NCBI GenBank assembly: GCA_963763115.1 | Contig: CAVXNM010000041.1 | Span: 124,001 to 188,000, forward strand | Direction: 5' to 3' | DNA: 64,000 bases | DNA from: CAVQCA01 sp963763115 | GTDB lineage: Bacteria > Pseudomonadota > Gammaproteobacteria > UBA9214 | Shown: in pieces, positions 1 through 8,174 of the stretch | How positions within the stretch are numbered: position 1 is the first letter of the stretch | How the letters are laid out: each line of letters opens with the position of its first letter | Notes under the pieces: generated by a model | The model's database searches: none | What the model saw: the letters and a program-made list of their open reading frames with translations, nothing else | Told to the model about the DNA's origin: nothing | Translations under genes and position numbers: made by a program

Positions 1-1
1 T

Positions 2-469
2 TCGATCAGTCCGCTCTGGGGTGGCGTGCTCATCGCCGGCTCCGTATTGCTGGTCATGAGCAAGTCCCTTCGTATGAAGCAGTACCCGCTCGCGGTAGCG
101 GTTTTATCCGCCGGGACACTGGCCATCGCGTACCTCGGTGTCTTCCGTAATGCCGCGCCGGCCTATGACCTGCGTGAGGCGAGCCGGGTGATCGCCGCGG
201 CCGAGGCGGCGGGTCAGCCGGTGGTGAGCCTCTCTGACTATCACGGCCAGTTCGGTTTCTACGGCCGCCTTGCCCGCCCCATCGAGAACCTGTCTACGGA
301 GCAGGCGCCGGCCTGGTCCAGGGAACATCCGGGTGGGTACCTGATCGCCTATTACCCGGGCCGGGTGCCGGGTTATTCCGCCGCCGTCCATGAACAGCCC
401 TATCGCGGTGGCCATCTGGTGATCTGGGAAGCCCGCGAGCTTGCAGCCGATCCCGCGCTTTTGCCGTAG
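2..469 (+). CDS. C-terminal end of a membrane glycosyltransferase-like protein (5' truncated)
   Basis: The reading frame is open from the first bases of the window and ends with a stop at 469, so only the last ~155 residues are present. The visible part begins with one or two hydrophobic segments and continues into a soluble tail containing SLSDYHGQFGFYGRLARP. This layout resembles the C-terminus of ArnT/PMT-type lipid-linked sugar transferases, which have a multi-TM core and a periplasmic tail. The assignment is inferred from layout only, because the catalytic part lies outside the window. rlmI follows 34 bases downstream on the same strand. Confidence 0.55.
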   Translation, partial: SISPLWGGVLIAGSVLLVMSKSLRMKQYPLAVAVLSAGTLAIAYLGVFRNAAPAYDLREASRVIAAAEAAGQPVVSLSDYHGQFGFYGRLARPIENLSTEQAPAWSREHPGGYLIAYYPGRVPGYSAAVHEQPYRGGHLVIWEARELAADPALLP

Positions 470-503
470 AATGCCGGGCTGGCCCATCCGATCTGATACC
501 CGC

Positions 504-1709
504 ATGCCTGCTGCTTCACTTCCGGTCCTGACGCTGAAGAAAAACGAGGAGCGTCGCCTGCTTGCCGGCCACCTGTGGGTGTACAGCAACGAGGTCGACA
601 CCCGCACGACACCGCTATCCGTGTTTGAGCCGGGCAGCGCGGTCAACATCCAGTCCGCCGCCGGCCGAAGCCTCGGAACCGGCTACATCAATCCCCATTC
701 ACTCATCTGCGCACGGGTCGTATCCCGCCGTGCCGGCGCGGTATTTGACGAAGAGTTCTTCGTGCACCGGCTGCAGACGGCGCTGGCATTGCGCGAGGCG
801 TTGTACCAGCAGCCGTACTACCGCCTGGCTTACGGCGAGGGCGACGACCTTCCCGGCCTGATCGTCGACCGCTACGGCGAGGTACTGGTCATGCAGATCA
901 CCACGGCCGGTATGGAACGCTGCAAGGCGGCAATCCTGGGTGCACTGCACCGTGTGCTGGACATCAAGGGCATATTGCTGCGCAACGATAGCCCGGTGCG
1001 CGAACTGGAACAGCTCGATATAACGGTTGAGACCCTTGGTGAAGTGCCCGCCTGCGTACAGCTCGAAGAGGGCGGGGTACGGTTCGAGGTGCCGTTGGGC
1101 GAGGGCCAGAAGACTGGCTGGTTCTTCGATCAGCGCGGCAACCGTCTGGCCATGCACAAGTATGCCGCCGGCCGGCGGGTGCTCGATGTGTTCAGCTATA
1201 TTGGCGCATGGGGGTTGCAGGCGGCGCGGTCCGGGGCCACGGAGGTCTGCTGCGTGGATTCCTCGGCGCCGGCGCGGGACCTTCTGTTGCGCAATGCGGT
1301 GGCCAACGGCCTGGAGGCGCGTGTACAGATGATGGGTGGGGACGCCTTCGAGGTTATCGATGCGCTGCAGGTCGCGAACCGGCACTTCGATGTCGTCATG
1401 GTTGATCCGCCGGCGTTTATCAAGCGTCGCAAGGACATCATGGGCGGCGAGGGCGCATACCACCGCCTCAATCGCCAGGCCCTGCAACTGTTGGCACCGG
1501 GTGGGTTCCTGATATCATCCTCCTGTTCCATGCACCTGGCCGTCGAACGGCTGCAGCAGCTTCTACTGCGGGCCACGCGCGATTCGGGCCGGCGCCTGCA
1601 GGTCCTGGAACGGGGCTTTCAGGGCGTGGATCATCCGGTCCACCCCGCCATACCGGAAACGGCTTATCTGAAGACACTATTTTGCCGGGTATTGCCGGCG
1701 CGGGATTGA
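504..1709 (+). CDS. rlmI: 23S rRNA m5C1962 methyltransferase RlmI
   Basis: SAM-dependent methyltransferase that modifies C1962 of 23S rRNA. The protein is 401 aa (E. coli RlmI 396). An N-terminal PUA RNA-binding domain (about residues 1-80, with LLAGHLWVYSNEV) is followed by a Rossmann methyltransferase domain with VLDVFSYIGAWG (motif I), VVMVDPPAF near residue 300 (motif IV) and SSSCSMHL near residue 340, which holds the likely catalytic cysteine. The ATG at 504 is chosen because it matches the family N-terminus and avoids overlapping the upstream stop at 469; an in-frame ATG at 471 is possible. The 3' end touches the start region of lgt. Confidence 0.93.
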   Translation: MPAASLPVLTLKKNEERRLLAGHLWVYSNEVDTRTTPLSVFEPGSAVNIQSAAGRSLGTGYINPHSLICARVVSRRAGAVFDEEFFVHRLQTALALREALYQQPYYRLAYGEGDDLPGLIVDRYGEVLVMQITTAGMERCKAAILGALHRVLDIKGILLRNDSPVRELEQLDITVETLGEVPACVQLEEGGVRFEVPLGEGQKTGWFFDQRGNRLAMHKYAAGRRVLDVFSYIGAWGLQAARSGATEVCCVDSSAPARDLLLRNAVANGLEARVQMMGGDAFEVIDALQVANRHFDVVMVDPPAFIKRRKDIMGGEGAYHRLNRQALQLLAPGGFLISSSCSMHLAVERLQQLLLRATRDSGRRLQVLERGFQGVDHPVHPAIPETAYLKTLFCRVLPARD

Positions 1710-1711
1710 TT

Positions 1712-2509
1712 ATGCTTGTTTACCCGGACATCAGCCCAGTCGCCATCAGTGTGGGCCCGTTTCAGGTGCACTGGTACGGTCTCATGTACCTGGTCGGCTT
1801 CCTCGGCGCCTGGTGGCTCGGGAGGCTGCGCACCCGTCGCCCCGGCACCCGCTGGCAGGCGGTGGAGATCGGCGATGTGATTTTTTATGCCGCACTCGGC
1901 GTGGTGCTCGGCGGGCGCATCGGCTACACGCTGGTGTACAACTTCCCCGGGTTTGTCGCCGATCCCCTCGTGCTGTTTCGCATCTGGCAGGGCGGCATGT
2001 CCTTCCACGGCGGCCTGGTGGGCGTCCTGATCGCGATGTGGCTCTATGGCCGCCGCACCGGCCGCACGTTCTTTCAGGTGACGGACTATATCGCTCCGCT
2101 CGTGCCCGTCGGGCTCGGCGCCGGGCGCATCGGCAATTTCATCAACGGAGAACTCTGGGGACGGCCCACCGACCTGCCCTGGGGCATGGTGTTTCCCTAC
2201 GTGGATGCCCAACCGCGTCATCCCTCGATGCTCTACGAGGCCCTGCTCGAGGGTCTGGTGCTTTTCGTCATCCTCTGGGTTTACTCGCGCAGACCGCGTC
2301 CCACCATGGCTGTTTCCGGCCTGTTTCTGCTGTGTTACGGGGTGTTCCGCTTCCTGGTCGAGTTTGTGCGTCAGCCCGATGCGCAAATCGGGTATCTCGC
2401 CTTCGACTGGTTGACCATGGGACATGTGCTGTCCCTGCCCATGATCGTCCTCGGCACCGCGTTTCTCATTTACGCCTACCGGCGTACTGACGGCGCTGTC
2501 AGCTGGTAG
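1712..2509 (+). CDS. lgt: Prolipoprotein diacylglyceryl transferase Lgt
   Basis: Inner-membrane enzyme that transfers diacylglycerol from phosphatidylglycerol to the lipobox cysteine of prolipoproteins, the first step of lipoprotein maturation. The protein is 265 aa with about seven hydrophobic segments. Diagnostic motifs are HGGLVG (about residue 98) and RIGNFINGELWGR (from about residue 140), which contains the conserved Arg and Asn. The start at 1712 gives MLVYPDISPVAISVGP, the usual Lgt N-terminus; longer in-frame starts would overlap rlmI. It lies 2 bases after the rlmI stop, so the two are probably co-transcribed. Confidence 0.96.
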   Translation: MLVYPDISPVAISVGPFQVHWYGLMYLVGFLGAWWLGRLRTRRPGTRWQAVEIGDVIFYAALGVVLGGRIGYTLVYNFPGFVADPLVLFRIWQGGMSFHGGLVGVLIAMWLYGRRTGRTFFQVTDYIAPLVPVGLGAGRIGNFINGELWGRPTDLPWGMVFPYVDAQPRHPSMLYEALLEGLVLFVILWVYSRRPRPTMAVSGLFLLCYGVFRFLVEFVRQPDAQIGYLAFDWLTMGHVLSLPMIVLGTAFLIYAYRRTDGAVSW

Positions 2510-2530
2510 TTGAATTGTTGAAATAATAGC

Positions 2531-2676
2531 ATTCACCGCAGATACGCAAAGAACGCAGAGAAGAGACTTTTGAACTTAACGACAAAAAACTGAAACGACT
2601 ATTCTTTCGTTGCATGATTTACCAGAAATAGTTCTTCTTTTGATCTCTCTGCGTTCTTTGCGTATCTGCGGTGATT
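2531..2676. repeat. Long inverted repeat, copy 1 of a dispersed palindromic family
   Basis: The left arm at about 2533-2561 (CACCGCAGATACGCAAAGAA and onward) is exactly mirrored by the right arm at about 2646-2674. The arms are about 29 bp each with an 84-base AT-rich centre. Related copies occur at 45023-45110 and 62747-62827, and copies 1 and 2 also share an internal AACGA-rich segment. It fills the lgt-thyA gap and could fold into a large hairpin in the transcript. No protein is encoded, so a MITE-like or REP-like non-autonomous element is the likely class. Confidence 0.85.
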
Positions 2677-2707
2677 AATTTCTGTATTTACGGGATAACG
2701 GCAAACC

Positions 2708-3502
2708 ATGAAGCAATACCTTGACCTGATGCGCCACGTGCGCGATCACGGCGTGCGCAAGGAGGACCGGACCGGGACCGGCACGCTCAGCGTATTCGGC
2801 TACCAGATGCGCTTCGACCTGTCAGACGGCTTCCCGCTGGTCACCACCAAGAAACTACATTTGCGCTCCATCATCCACGAACTGCTGTGGTTCCTCAGGG
2901 GCGATACCAACGTCGCCTACCTGCACGACCACAACGTCAGCATCTGGGACGAGTGGGCGGACAAGAACGGTGAGCTCGGTCCGGTCTACGGTTCCCAGTG
3001 GCGTTCCTGGGCGACGGCCGATGGCCGTCACATCGACCAGATCCGCCAGGTCATCGAGCAGATCAGGAGCAACCCCGATTCACGGCGCATCATCGTCAGC
3101 GCTTGGAATGTCGGGGAGATCGACAAAATGGCGCTTCCCCCCTGCCATGCCTTTTTTCAGTTCTACGTGGCCGAAGGGAAACTCTCCTGCCAGTTATATC
3201 AGCGTAGCGCCGACATCTTCCTGGGTGTCCCGTTCAATATCGCCTCCTATGCGCTGCTGACGCAGATGATGGCGCAGGTGACGGGCCTGCAGGCGGGCGA
3301 TTTCGTGCATACCCTGGGCGATGCGCACCTTTATCTGAACCACCGGGAACAGACCGAGTTGCAGCTCGCGCGTGCGCCGAGACCCCTGCCCGTCATGCGC
3401 ATCAGTCCCTCGATCGACGACCTGTTCGCCTTCACCTTCGAGGATTTCGAACTGCAGCGTTACGACCCGCACCCGCACATCAAGGCGCCGGTGGCCGTGT
3501 GA
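2708..3502 (+). CDS. thyA: Thymidylate synthase ThyA
   Basis: Converts dUMP to dTMP with methylene-THF as carbon donor and reductant. The protein is 264 aa, the same length as E. coli ThyA. The catalytic cysteine is residue 146 in PPCHAFFQFYV, followed by QLYQRSADIFLGVPFNIASY (nucleotide and folate site); the protein ends in IKAPVAV, the typical C-terminus. The last codons overlap the folA GTG start (GTGA), giving a thyA-folA pair that couples dTMP synthesis with regeneration of tetrahydrofolate. Confidence 0.98.
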   Translation: MKQYLDLMRHVRDHGVRKEDRTGTGTLSVFGYQMRFDLSDGFPLVTTKKLHLRSIIHELLWFLRGDTNVAYLHDHNVSIWDEWADKNGELGPVYGSQWRSWATADGRHIDQIRQVIEQIRSNPDSRRIIVSAWNVGEIDKMALPPCHAFFQFYVAEGKLSCQLYQRSADIFLGVPFNIASYALLTQMMAQVTGLQAGDFVHTLGDAHLYLNHREQTELQLARAPRPLPVMRISPSIDDLFAFTFEDFELQRYDPHPHIKAPVAV

Positions 3503-4014
3503 GCGGTGACGTGAGAATCGCCATCGTCGTGGCCATGGCCAACAACCGGGTCATCGGGCGCGATAACCGCCTGCCCTGGCATCTGCCGGCGGACCTCAGG
3601 CACTTCAGGCAGGTGACCGTCGGCAAACCGGTCCTGATGGGGCGCAAGACCCATGAGTCGATCGGCCGTCCACTGCCGGAACGCACCAACATCGTGGTCA
3701 CCCGCGACCAGTCTTACAAAGCACCGGGGTGTATCGTGGTGCATTCCATCGAGAGCGCGCTCAGGGCAGCGGGCGATCACGAGGAGGTATTGGTGATCGG
3801 TGGCACGGATTTCTACTGGCAGCTGCTCCCCAAAGCGGATCGTATCTACCTGACGCTGGTGCATGCGGATTTCGAAGGGGATGCGCTGTTTCCGGAGCTC
3901 GATCACCGTCAATGGCGGGAGGTTGAACGAACGGACTGTGCGCCGGACGAGAAGAATCCCTGGCCCTACAGTTTCATCCGGCTGGAGCGCGTCACTACGC
4001 CTGCCACGGGTTAG
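3499..4014 (+). CDS. folA: Dihydrofolate reductase FolA
   Basis: NADPH-dependent reduction of dihydrofolate to tetrahydrofolate. The protein is 171 aa with the DHFR core: AMANNRVIGRDNRLPWHLPADLR (N-terminal loop with the catalytic acidic residue in PADL), GRKTHESIGRPLP and VIGGTDFYWQLLP. The GTG start at 3499 overlaps the thyA stop in GTGA, implying translational coupling; an alternative GTG lies at 3511. The 3' end overlaps the convergent apaH 3' end by 4 bases. Confidence 0.97.
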   Translation: MSGDVRIAIVVAMANNRVIGRDNRLPWHLPADLRHFRQVTVGKPVLMGRKTHESIGRPLPERTNIVVTRDQSYKAPGCIVVHSIESALRAAGDHEEVLVIGGTDFYWQLLPKADRIYLTLVHADFEGDALFPELDHRQWREVERTDCAPDEKNPWPYSFIRLERVTTPATG

Positions 4015-4847
4015 CCGTTATTCGGTTTCAGCCATCCCCGGCAGGGCAGCTCGATGCGCTCGGGGCGGGCGTCGATGCGCAACGCGGTCAACTGCCCGCC
4101 CCACACGCATCCCGTATCGATCGGGTAGACGCCGGGGATATCCGGCGCCCGCAGGGTGGACCAGTGCCCGAAGATAATGTTCATATCCCCGCTCGCCCGC
4201 GCGGGAATCTCGAACCAGGGATAATAGCCCTCCGGCTGGCTTCCGGGCGGTCCCGAGCTTTTCAGAATCAGCCGTCCGTTGCGGTCGCAGAAGCGCATGC
4301 GGGTGAAGCAGTTGACGATGAACCGAAGGCGGTCCCAACCGTCGAGTTCCCCGGACCATTGTTTGGGCTTGTTGCCGTACATGCGAGAGAGAAACGACTC
4401 CAGCCGGTTCCCGCGCAGCACCGTCTCGACCTCACCGGCGCAGCGTTGCGCCAGCTTCAGATCCCATTGTGGCGGCAGTCCGGCATGGACCATGAGGTAG
4501 CCCAGCTGACCGTCATAATGCAGCAGGGGCAGGCAACGCAGCCAGTCGATCAATGCCACCCGGTCCGGCGCGGTGAGTATCGGTTCCAGGGTGTCTTCAT
4601 CGATGTTGTCCGGGCGTATGCCGTGGGCCGCCGCCAGCAGATGCAGGTCGTGATTGCCGAGCACCGTGACTGCGGCTGGTCCGAGTCCCCGGACGAAACG
4701 CAGCGTTTCCAGCGACTTCGGTCCGCGGTTGACCAGATCCCCGACAAACCAGAGCCGGTCGCGTTGCCGGTCGAAATGCAGGGTTGCGAGCAGTTCCAGC
4801 AACTCGTCAAAGCAGCCCTGGATGTCGCCAATGGCATAGATGGCCAT
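4011..4847 (-). CDS. apaH: Symmetrical bis(5'-nucleosyl)-tetraphosphatase ApaH
   Basis: Hydrolyses Ap4A to two ADP; family members also act in NpnN RNA decapping. The protein is 278 aa with the calcineurin-like metallophosphatase signature: GDIQGCFDEL at the N-terminus, GDLVNRGP, GNHDLHLLA, and a later HAGLPPQW. It sits 14 bases downstream of apaG in the same orientation, preserving the apaG-apaH part of the enterobacterial operon, and converges on folA. Confidence 0.97.
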   Translation of the reverse strand: MAIYAIGDIQGCFDELLELLATLHFDRQRDRLWFVGDLVNRGPKSLETLRFVRGLGPAAVTVLGNHDLHLLAAAHGIRPDNIDEDTLEPILTAPDRVALIDWLRCLPLLHYDGQLGYLMVHAGLPPQWDLKLAQRCAGEVETVLRGNRLESFLSRMYGNKPKQWSGELDGWDRLRFIVNCFTRMRFCDRNGRLILKSSGPPGSQPEGYYPWFEIPARASGDMNIIFGHWSTLRAPDIPGVYPIDTGCVWGGQLTALRIDARPERIELPCRGWLKPNNG

Positions 4848-4861
4848 CTTCCGGTGAGCGG

Positions 4862-5245
4862 CTAGTGGAGGGTGCGGGGTATGGCCAGGGTAAAAGCCGG
4901 GATCTCGGCGTCGAACTGGTCGCCATTGTCCGCGACCATCTGGTAGGTGCCGCGCATGCTGCCGACGGGTGTGGTGATCATGGCGCCGCTGGTGTACTGG
5001 AAGCCTTCCCCGGGATTGAGGTGGGGCTGTTCGCCGACCACGCCTTCACCCTTGACTTCCTGTACGTTGCCATTGGCATCGGTGATGACCCAGTGCCGCG
5101 ACAGCAGCTGGGCGGCGACGACGCCCTCGTTGCGTATGGTGATGGTATAGGAAAAAACATAGCGGTCGTTGTCAGGCTCCGATTGCCCTTCAATGTACCG
5201 GGTCTCGACTTCAACAGTGATGTTATGCAAGGTTTCGCTCTTCAT
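4862..5245 (-). CDS. apaG: ApaG domain protein (CorD)
   Basis: A 127-aa single-domain protein with the ApaG beta-sandwich. Visible motifs are RYVFSYTITIRNEG, LLSRHWVITDANG, VKGEGVVGEQP, FQYTSGAMITTPVGSMRG and an AFTLAIPRTLH tail. The biochemical role is not settled; the gene is conserved next to rsmA and apaH. Here the rsmA neighbour is displaced by about 870 bp of unrelated plus-strand sequence, so the former rsmA-apaG linkage is broken. Confidence 0.95.
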   Translation of the reverse strand: MKSETLHNITVEVETRYIEGQSEPDNDRYVFSYTITIRNEGVVAAQLLSRHWVITDANGNVQEVKGEGVVGEQPHLNPGEGFQYTSGAMITTPVGSMRGTYQMVADNGDQFDAEIPAFTLAIPRTLH

Positions 5246-5465
5246 TCAGTGGGTGATTTGCGCAGAAGTGACTCAAGGATACGCTTTCGTGGTTGCGGTA
5301 ACAAAAACCTGACTGCGTGGCTCTGGAAAACGCGCTGTCTGGTATTTTCACTCACCGGCTGCGCTTTGTCATGCGCGATTAATGACTGATTCAGGTCAAG
5401 GTGAACCCTTTCAATATCTATATTATTATTATAGATTTCCTGGATAAACCAATGAGGAGAAGGAC

Positions 5466-5681
5466 ATGTACTTAAGGAATAAACAAAATGGCGATCTGGT
5501 TGAGGTGCTGGATACAACGATCATGGTGGATCCTTGCCGTGACGAGTTGCCGGGTCGCTATCATGCCGGGGAGGAACTCCAGGAGCCGACCGGTTTCAGC
5601 AAGGCTACGCTGGTTTTTCCTTCCGGTGAACCTCTCCCACGGTGCTGGGTGGATCCGAAATACAAGGAATCAAACGCCTGA
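5466..5681 (+). CDS. Small conserved-looking hypothetical protein, 71 aa
   Basis: Preceded by a strong ribosome binding site (GAGGAGAAGG, 3 bases before the ATG) and an AT-rich stretch at 5417-5440 suitable for a promoter. The protein starts MYLRNKQNGDLVEVLD and has FPSGEPLPRCWVDP near the C-terminus; it has no signal peptide or membrane segment. I recall similar short proteins in environmental gammaproteobacteria but cannot assign a function. It lies on the opposite strand to apaG and rsmA and interrupts their usual adjacency. Confidence 0.7.
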   Translation: MYLRNKQNGDLVEVLDTTIMVDPCRDELPGRYHAGEELQEPTGFSKATLVFPSGEPLPRCWVDPKYKESNA

Positions 5682-5834
5682 AATACAAGAAGTTCACTGA
5701 ACGAAAGGGGGATCTGGCCGTGGCCTGCCAAGTGGTTGCTGAAAGTGTGAACCGGTTAGCAGAAACGAGGGGAGTATTCCGCCATTCTGACGTCATGCCC
5801 CTTATCAGGGGTGCTGAATCGAGGAGGGGCGGAC

Positions 5835-6155
5835 ATGATCAGAGGAAAAAGCCATCACCGCAGGCACGACCCGCTCCTGTTGTTCCTCACCGCTGTGATT
5901 CTGTGCTCGGCAATGACAACCACCGCAACCGCGGGTGAATTGTTCAATTCCTTTCCGAAATCCGACCAGGTCTATCGACCAAAGCCCCAGGATAGCGGTT
6001 TTACCGTCGCCAGCATGGGTAATACCGGTGGGGGCCTGAACGTTTCGCTCACGCCCCCGAACAAACTTCCACGAGATTTCCTGGACGGTCGGGATGCGGC
6101 GCAGAATCAGGAAGTGCTGTCAAACGTTTTCCTGTTTCTTCGTTATCCCTGGTAG
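5835..6155 (+). CDS. Hypothetical exported protein, 106 aa
   Basis: The ATG at 5835 gives a basic N-region, a hydrophobic core (LLLFLTAVILCSAM) and an ATAGELF cleavage-like site, so a Sec signal peptide is likely. The mature part is short and without recognised domains (SFPKSDQVYRP, GGGLNVSLTPPNKLPRDFLDG). Its 3' end runs 36 bases into the 3' end of the convergent rsmA. This suggests the gene was inserted or truncated when the rsmA-apaG junction was rebuilt. No homologue is recognised. Confidence 0.55.
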   Translation: MIRGKSHHRRHDPLLLFLTAVILCSAMTTTATAGELFNSFPKSDQVYRPKPQDSGFTVASMGNTGGGLNVSLTPPNKLPRDFLDGRDAAQNQEVLSNVFLFLRYPW

Positions 6156-6935
6156 CCGTGATGCGGCGTGGTTGGCAAGGGCAGCGAACGCACTGAGCCC
6201 AAGCATTTCGGCGCGCACAGACGGATCAATGCCCAGACTTCTGATGGCATCTTCCTCGAGTATTCCCCGCAAGGCATTTCTCAGGGTCTTGCGCCGTTGT
6301 GCGAAGGCCTGTCGCACCAGCGATTCCAGCACAGCTTCGTCGTGGATCGCAACCGGCAACTCCCGGTAGGGTTCCAGTCTGACGAACGCTGATTCCACGC
6401 GTGGCGGTGGCTGGAAGGCCCCGGGGCCAATGGTAAACAGGCGCGTCACCCTGCATCGGTACTGGACCATGACGGAGAGGCGGCCATACTGGCGACTGCC
6501 GGGTGCGGCGGCCAGCCTGTCCACAACTTCCTTCTGCAGCATGAGGTGCATGTCGCTGATGCAGCGAGCCTGCGACAGAAGATGAAACAGCAGCGGTGTG
6601 GATATGTTATAGGGCAGATTGCCGATGACGCGCAGGGGTGCTGCATCGCTGGTCAGGCGGCAGAAATCAACCCGCAGGGCATCGGTGTTGTGCAGGGTCA
6701 GTTCCCCCGCCTCCCGGCATTGTTCACGCAAGGGATCGATCAGATCCCGGTCGAGTTCGACGACCTGCAGGCGCCCGGCCGCCTGCAGCAGCGGCACGGT
6801 GATTGCGCCCTGACCCGGCCCGATCTCGACGATCGCATCGGCCTCCCGCGGCTGGATAGCCGCCACGATACGGGCGATGACCGCCGGGTCATGCAGAAAG
6901 TGCTGGCCGAACCTTTTCCTTGGACGGTGACTCAA
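6120..6935 (-). CDS. rsmA: 16S rRNA dimethyladenosine transferase RsmA (KsgA)
   Basis: Dimethylates A1518 and A1519 of 16S rRNA. The protein is 271 aa with RKRFGQHFLHD (N-terminal signature), VEIGPGQGAIT (SAM motif I), VIGNLPYNIS (motif IV NLPY) and FQPPPRVESAFV. The only plausible start in frame is a TTG at 6935, with an AGGGA-like site about 8 bases upstream; an in-frame stop at 6972-6974 rules out a longer form. Normally the gene follows pdxA directly; here the 5' flank is island DNA, so its promoter must be new or within the island. Confidence 0.95.
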   Translation of the reverse strand: MSHRPRKRFGQHFLHDPAVIARIVAAIQPREADAIVEIGPGQGAITVPLLQAAGRLQVVELDRDLIDPLREQCREAGELTLHNTDALRVDFCRLTSDAAPLRVIGNLPYNISTPLLFHLLSQARCISDMHLMLQKEVVDRLAAAPGSRQYGRLSVMVQYRCRVTRLFTIGPGAFQPPPRVESAFVRLEPYRELPVAIHDEAVLESLVRQAFAQRRKTLRNALRGILEEDAIRSLGIDPSVRAEMLGLSAFAALANHAASRLPGITKKQENV

Positions 6936-7610
6936 GGGGTTATCCCTGTATATATCATTATTAACAGTCAGTTATAAAGCGTCAAAATGGATTTACCCAC
7001 GCATATCACCCGGTTAGAACCATAGTGGGTGCGATTACAACTCGCATCGATATTCGCATCGGTCATTTTTCGAAGGGATCTATTGCTGGATCAATAGTAC
7101 CATTTGCGATTGGGTGAATGATTTTCTTGGCAACAGCACGTCAGCTGTGAATCAGCCTCGTACTTCCAATGCTTCGTGGCACCATATATCCTTACTCGAA
7201 ATCTGTAAGGAATCAAAGGGGGCTCAAGCCCCCTTTTTTATATTGCTAACTTGCGGCTCCGTCGTCTTGGCACGTAAGCCACAGCATTACCACAGAGCGT
7301 AATTAATGAACACAAGATGGGGTTAAGTTCTAGGCTATTTTATACTTCAGTAAATCAAGTTGAGGCTCTCCATAGAAGAGTTTCCTTGAGTGAATCACAA
7401 TTTACCGATGTGAGACATAAAAAGGATGCGTTTCTTAGTTATGTAAAACCTAAGTGTCATCAAAGGGATTGTGATGATGATAAGGGTTGGCTATGGATAA
7501 GCGCATACTGCCGGTGGTTTGGCTTAGAAAAACCACGAGCGACACGACATGGAACCCTTTGTAGGTGCTTTCAGAAAACATATCGGCTGTGTGCAAACTG
7601 ATTGGGGACC
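6936..7610. other. Non-coding left flank of the island
   Basis: About 675 bases, AT-rich compared with the surrounding genes, between the rsmA start and the split phosphoesterase. It contains a terminator-like hairpin at 7215-7240 and otherwise only short frames without ribosome binding sites (for example 7114-7302 and 7317-7601) whose translations I do not recognise. It must supply any promoter for rsmA. No clear integration repeat was found. Confidence 0.5.
7215..7240 (+). terminator. Rho-independent terminator-like hairpin
   Basis: GGGGGC at 7218-7223 pairs with GCCCCC at 7228-7233 around a 4-base loop, followed by seven T and preceded by AAA. It would work best for plus-strand transcripts and might also act in reverse. 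No intact gene ends immediately upstream, so it may be a leftover from a lost gene or may insulate rsmA from the island. Confidence 0.7.
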
Positions 7611-8174
7611 ATGATGGCTTTTTCGATCATGCACATATCCGATATACACCGTTCGCCGCGAGACTCCATCTCCAATGATGAACTTGTGTCAGCGCTGATA
7701 AACGATCGGGACCACTATATTCATGAAGACCCACGAATTAAGCCCCCGGAAGCGATTATCGTCAGCGGCGACATTATCCAGGGTGTTCCACTCGGGACAG
7801 AGCGATATTCCGAGGCGATAGCCGATCAATACGCTGTTGCTGAAGCTTTTTTTGATGAACTCGTGCGGCGGTTACTTGATGGTGACCGCTCTCGCCTAAT
7901 CATGGTTCCTGGCAATCACGATATTGATTGGAATACTGCTTTTGCTGCCCTTGAACCTGTTCCCGATGATCAAGTGCCGCCGCGTATTGAATCTACACTT
8001 TACGCGGAAGATTCGAACTTTCGCTGGGATTGGAAAACGCGCGTACTTTATAGGATCGCAGATCCAGCGCTATATGAGCGCCGCCTGGAAGCATTCTGGC
8101 AGTTTTTTCAGCGATTCTACGACGGTGTATCGGGGTTGTTGGATGTCAGCAGTGACGGCGACGTTAACTCGTTT

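Noticed and set aside
1664..2536. Minus-strand frame of 290 codons opposite lgt
   Set aside because: Composition biased to His/Glu/Pro and no family resemblance; lgt on the plus strand is certain.
7114..7601. Two short plus-strand frames in the left island flank
   Set aside because: No ribosome binding site, no recognisable motif, and one spans the terminator hairpin.
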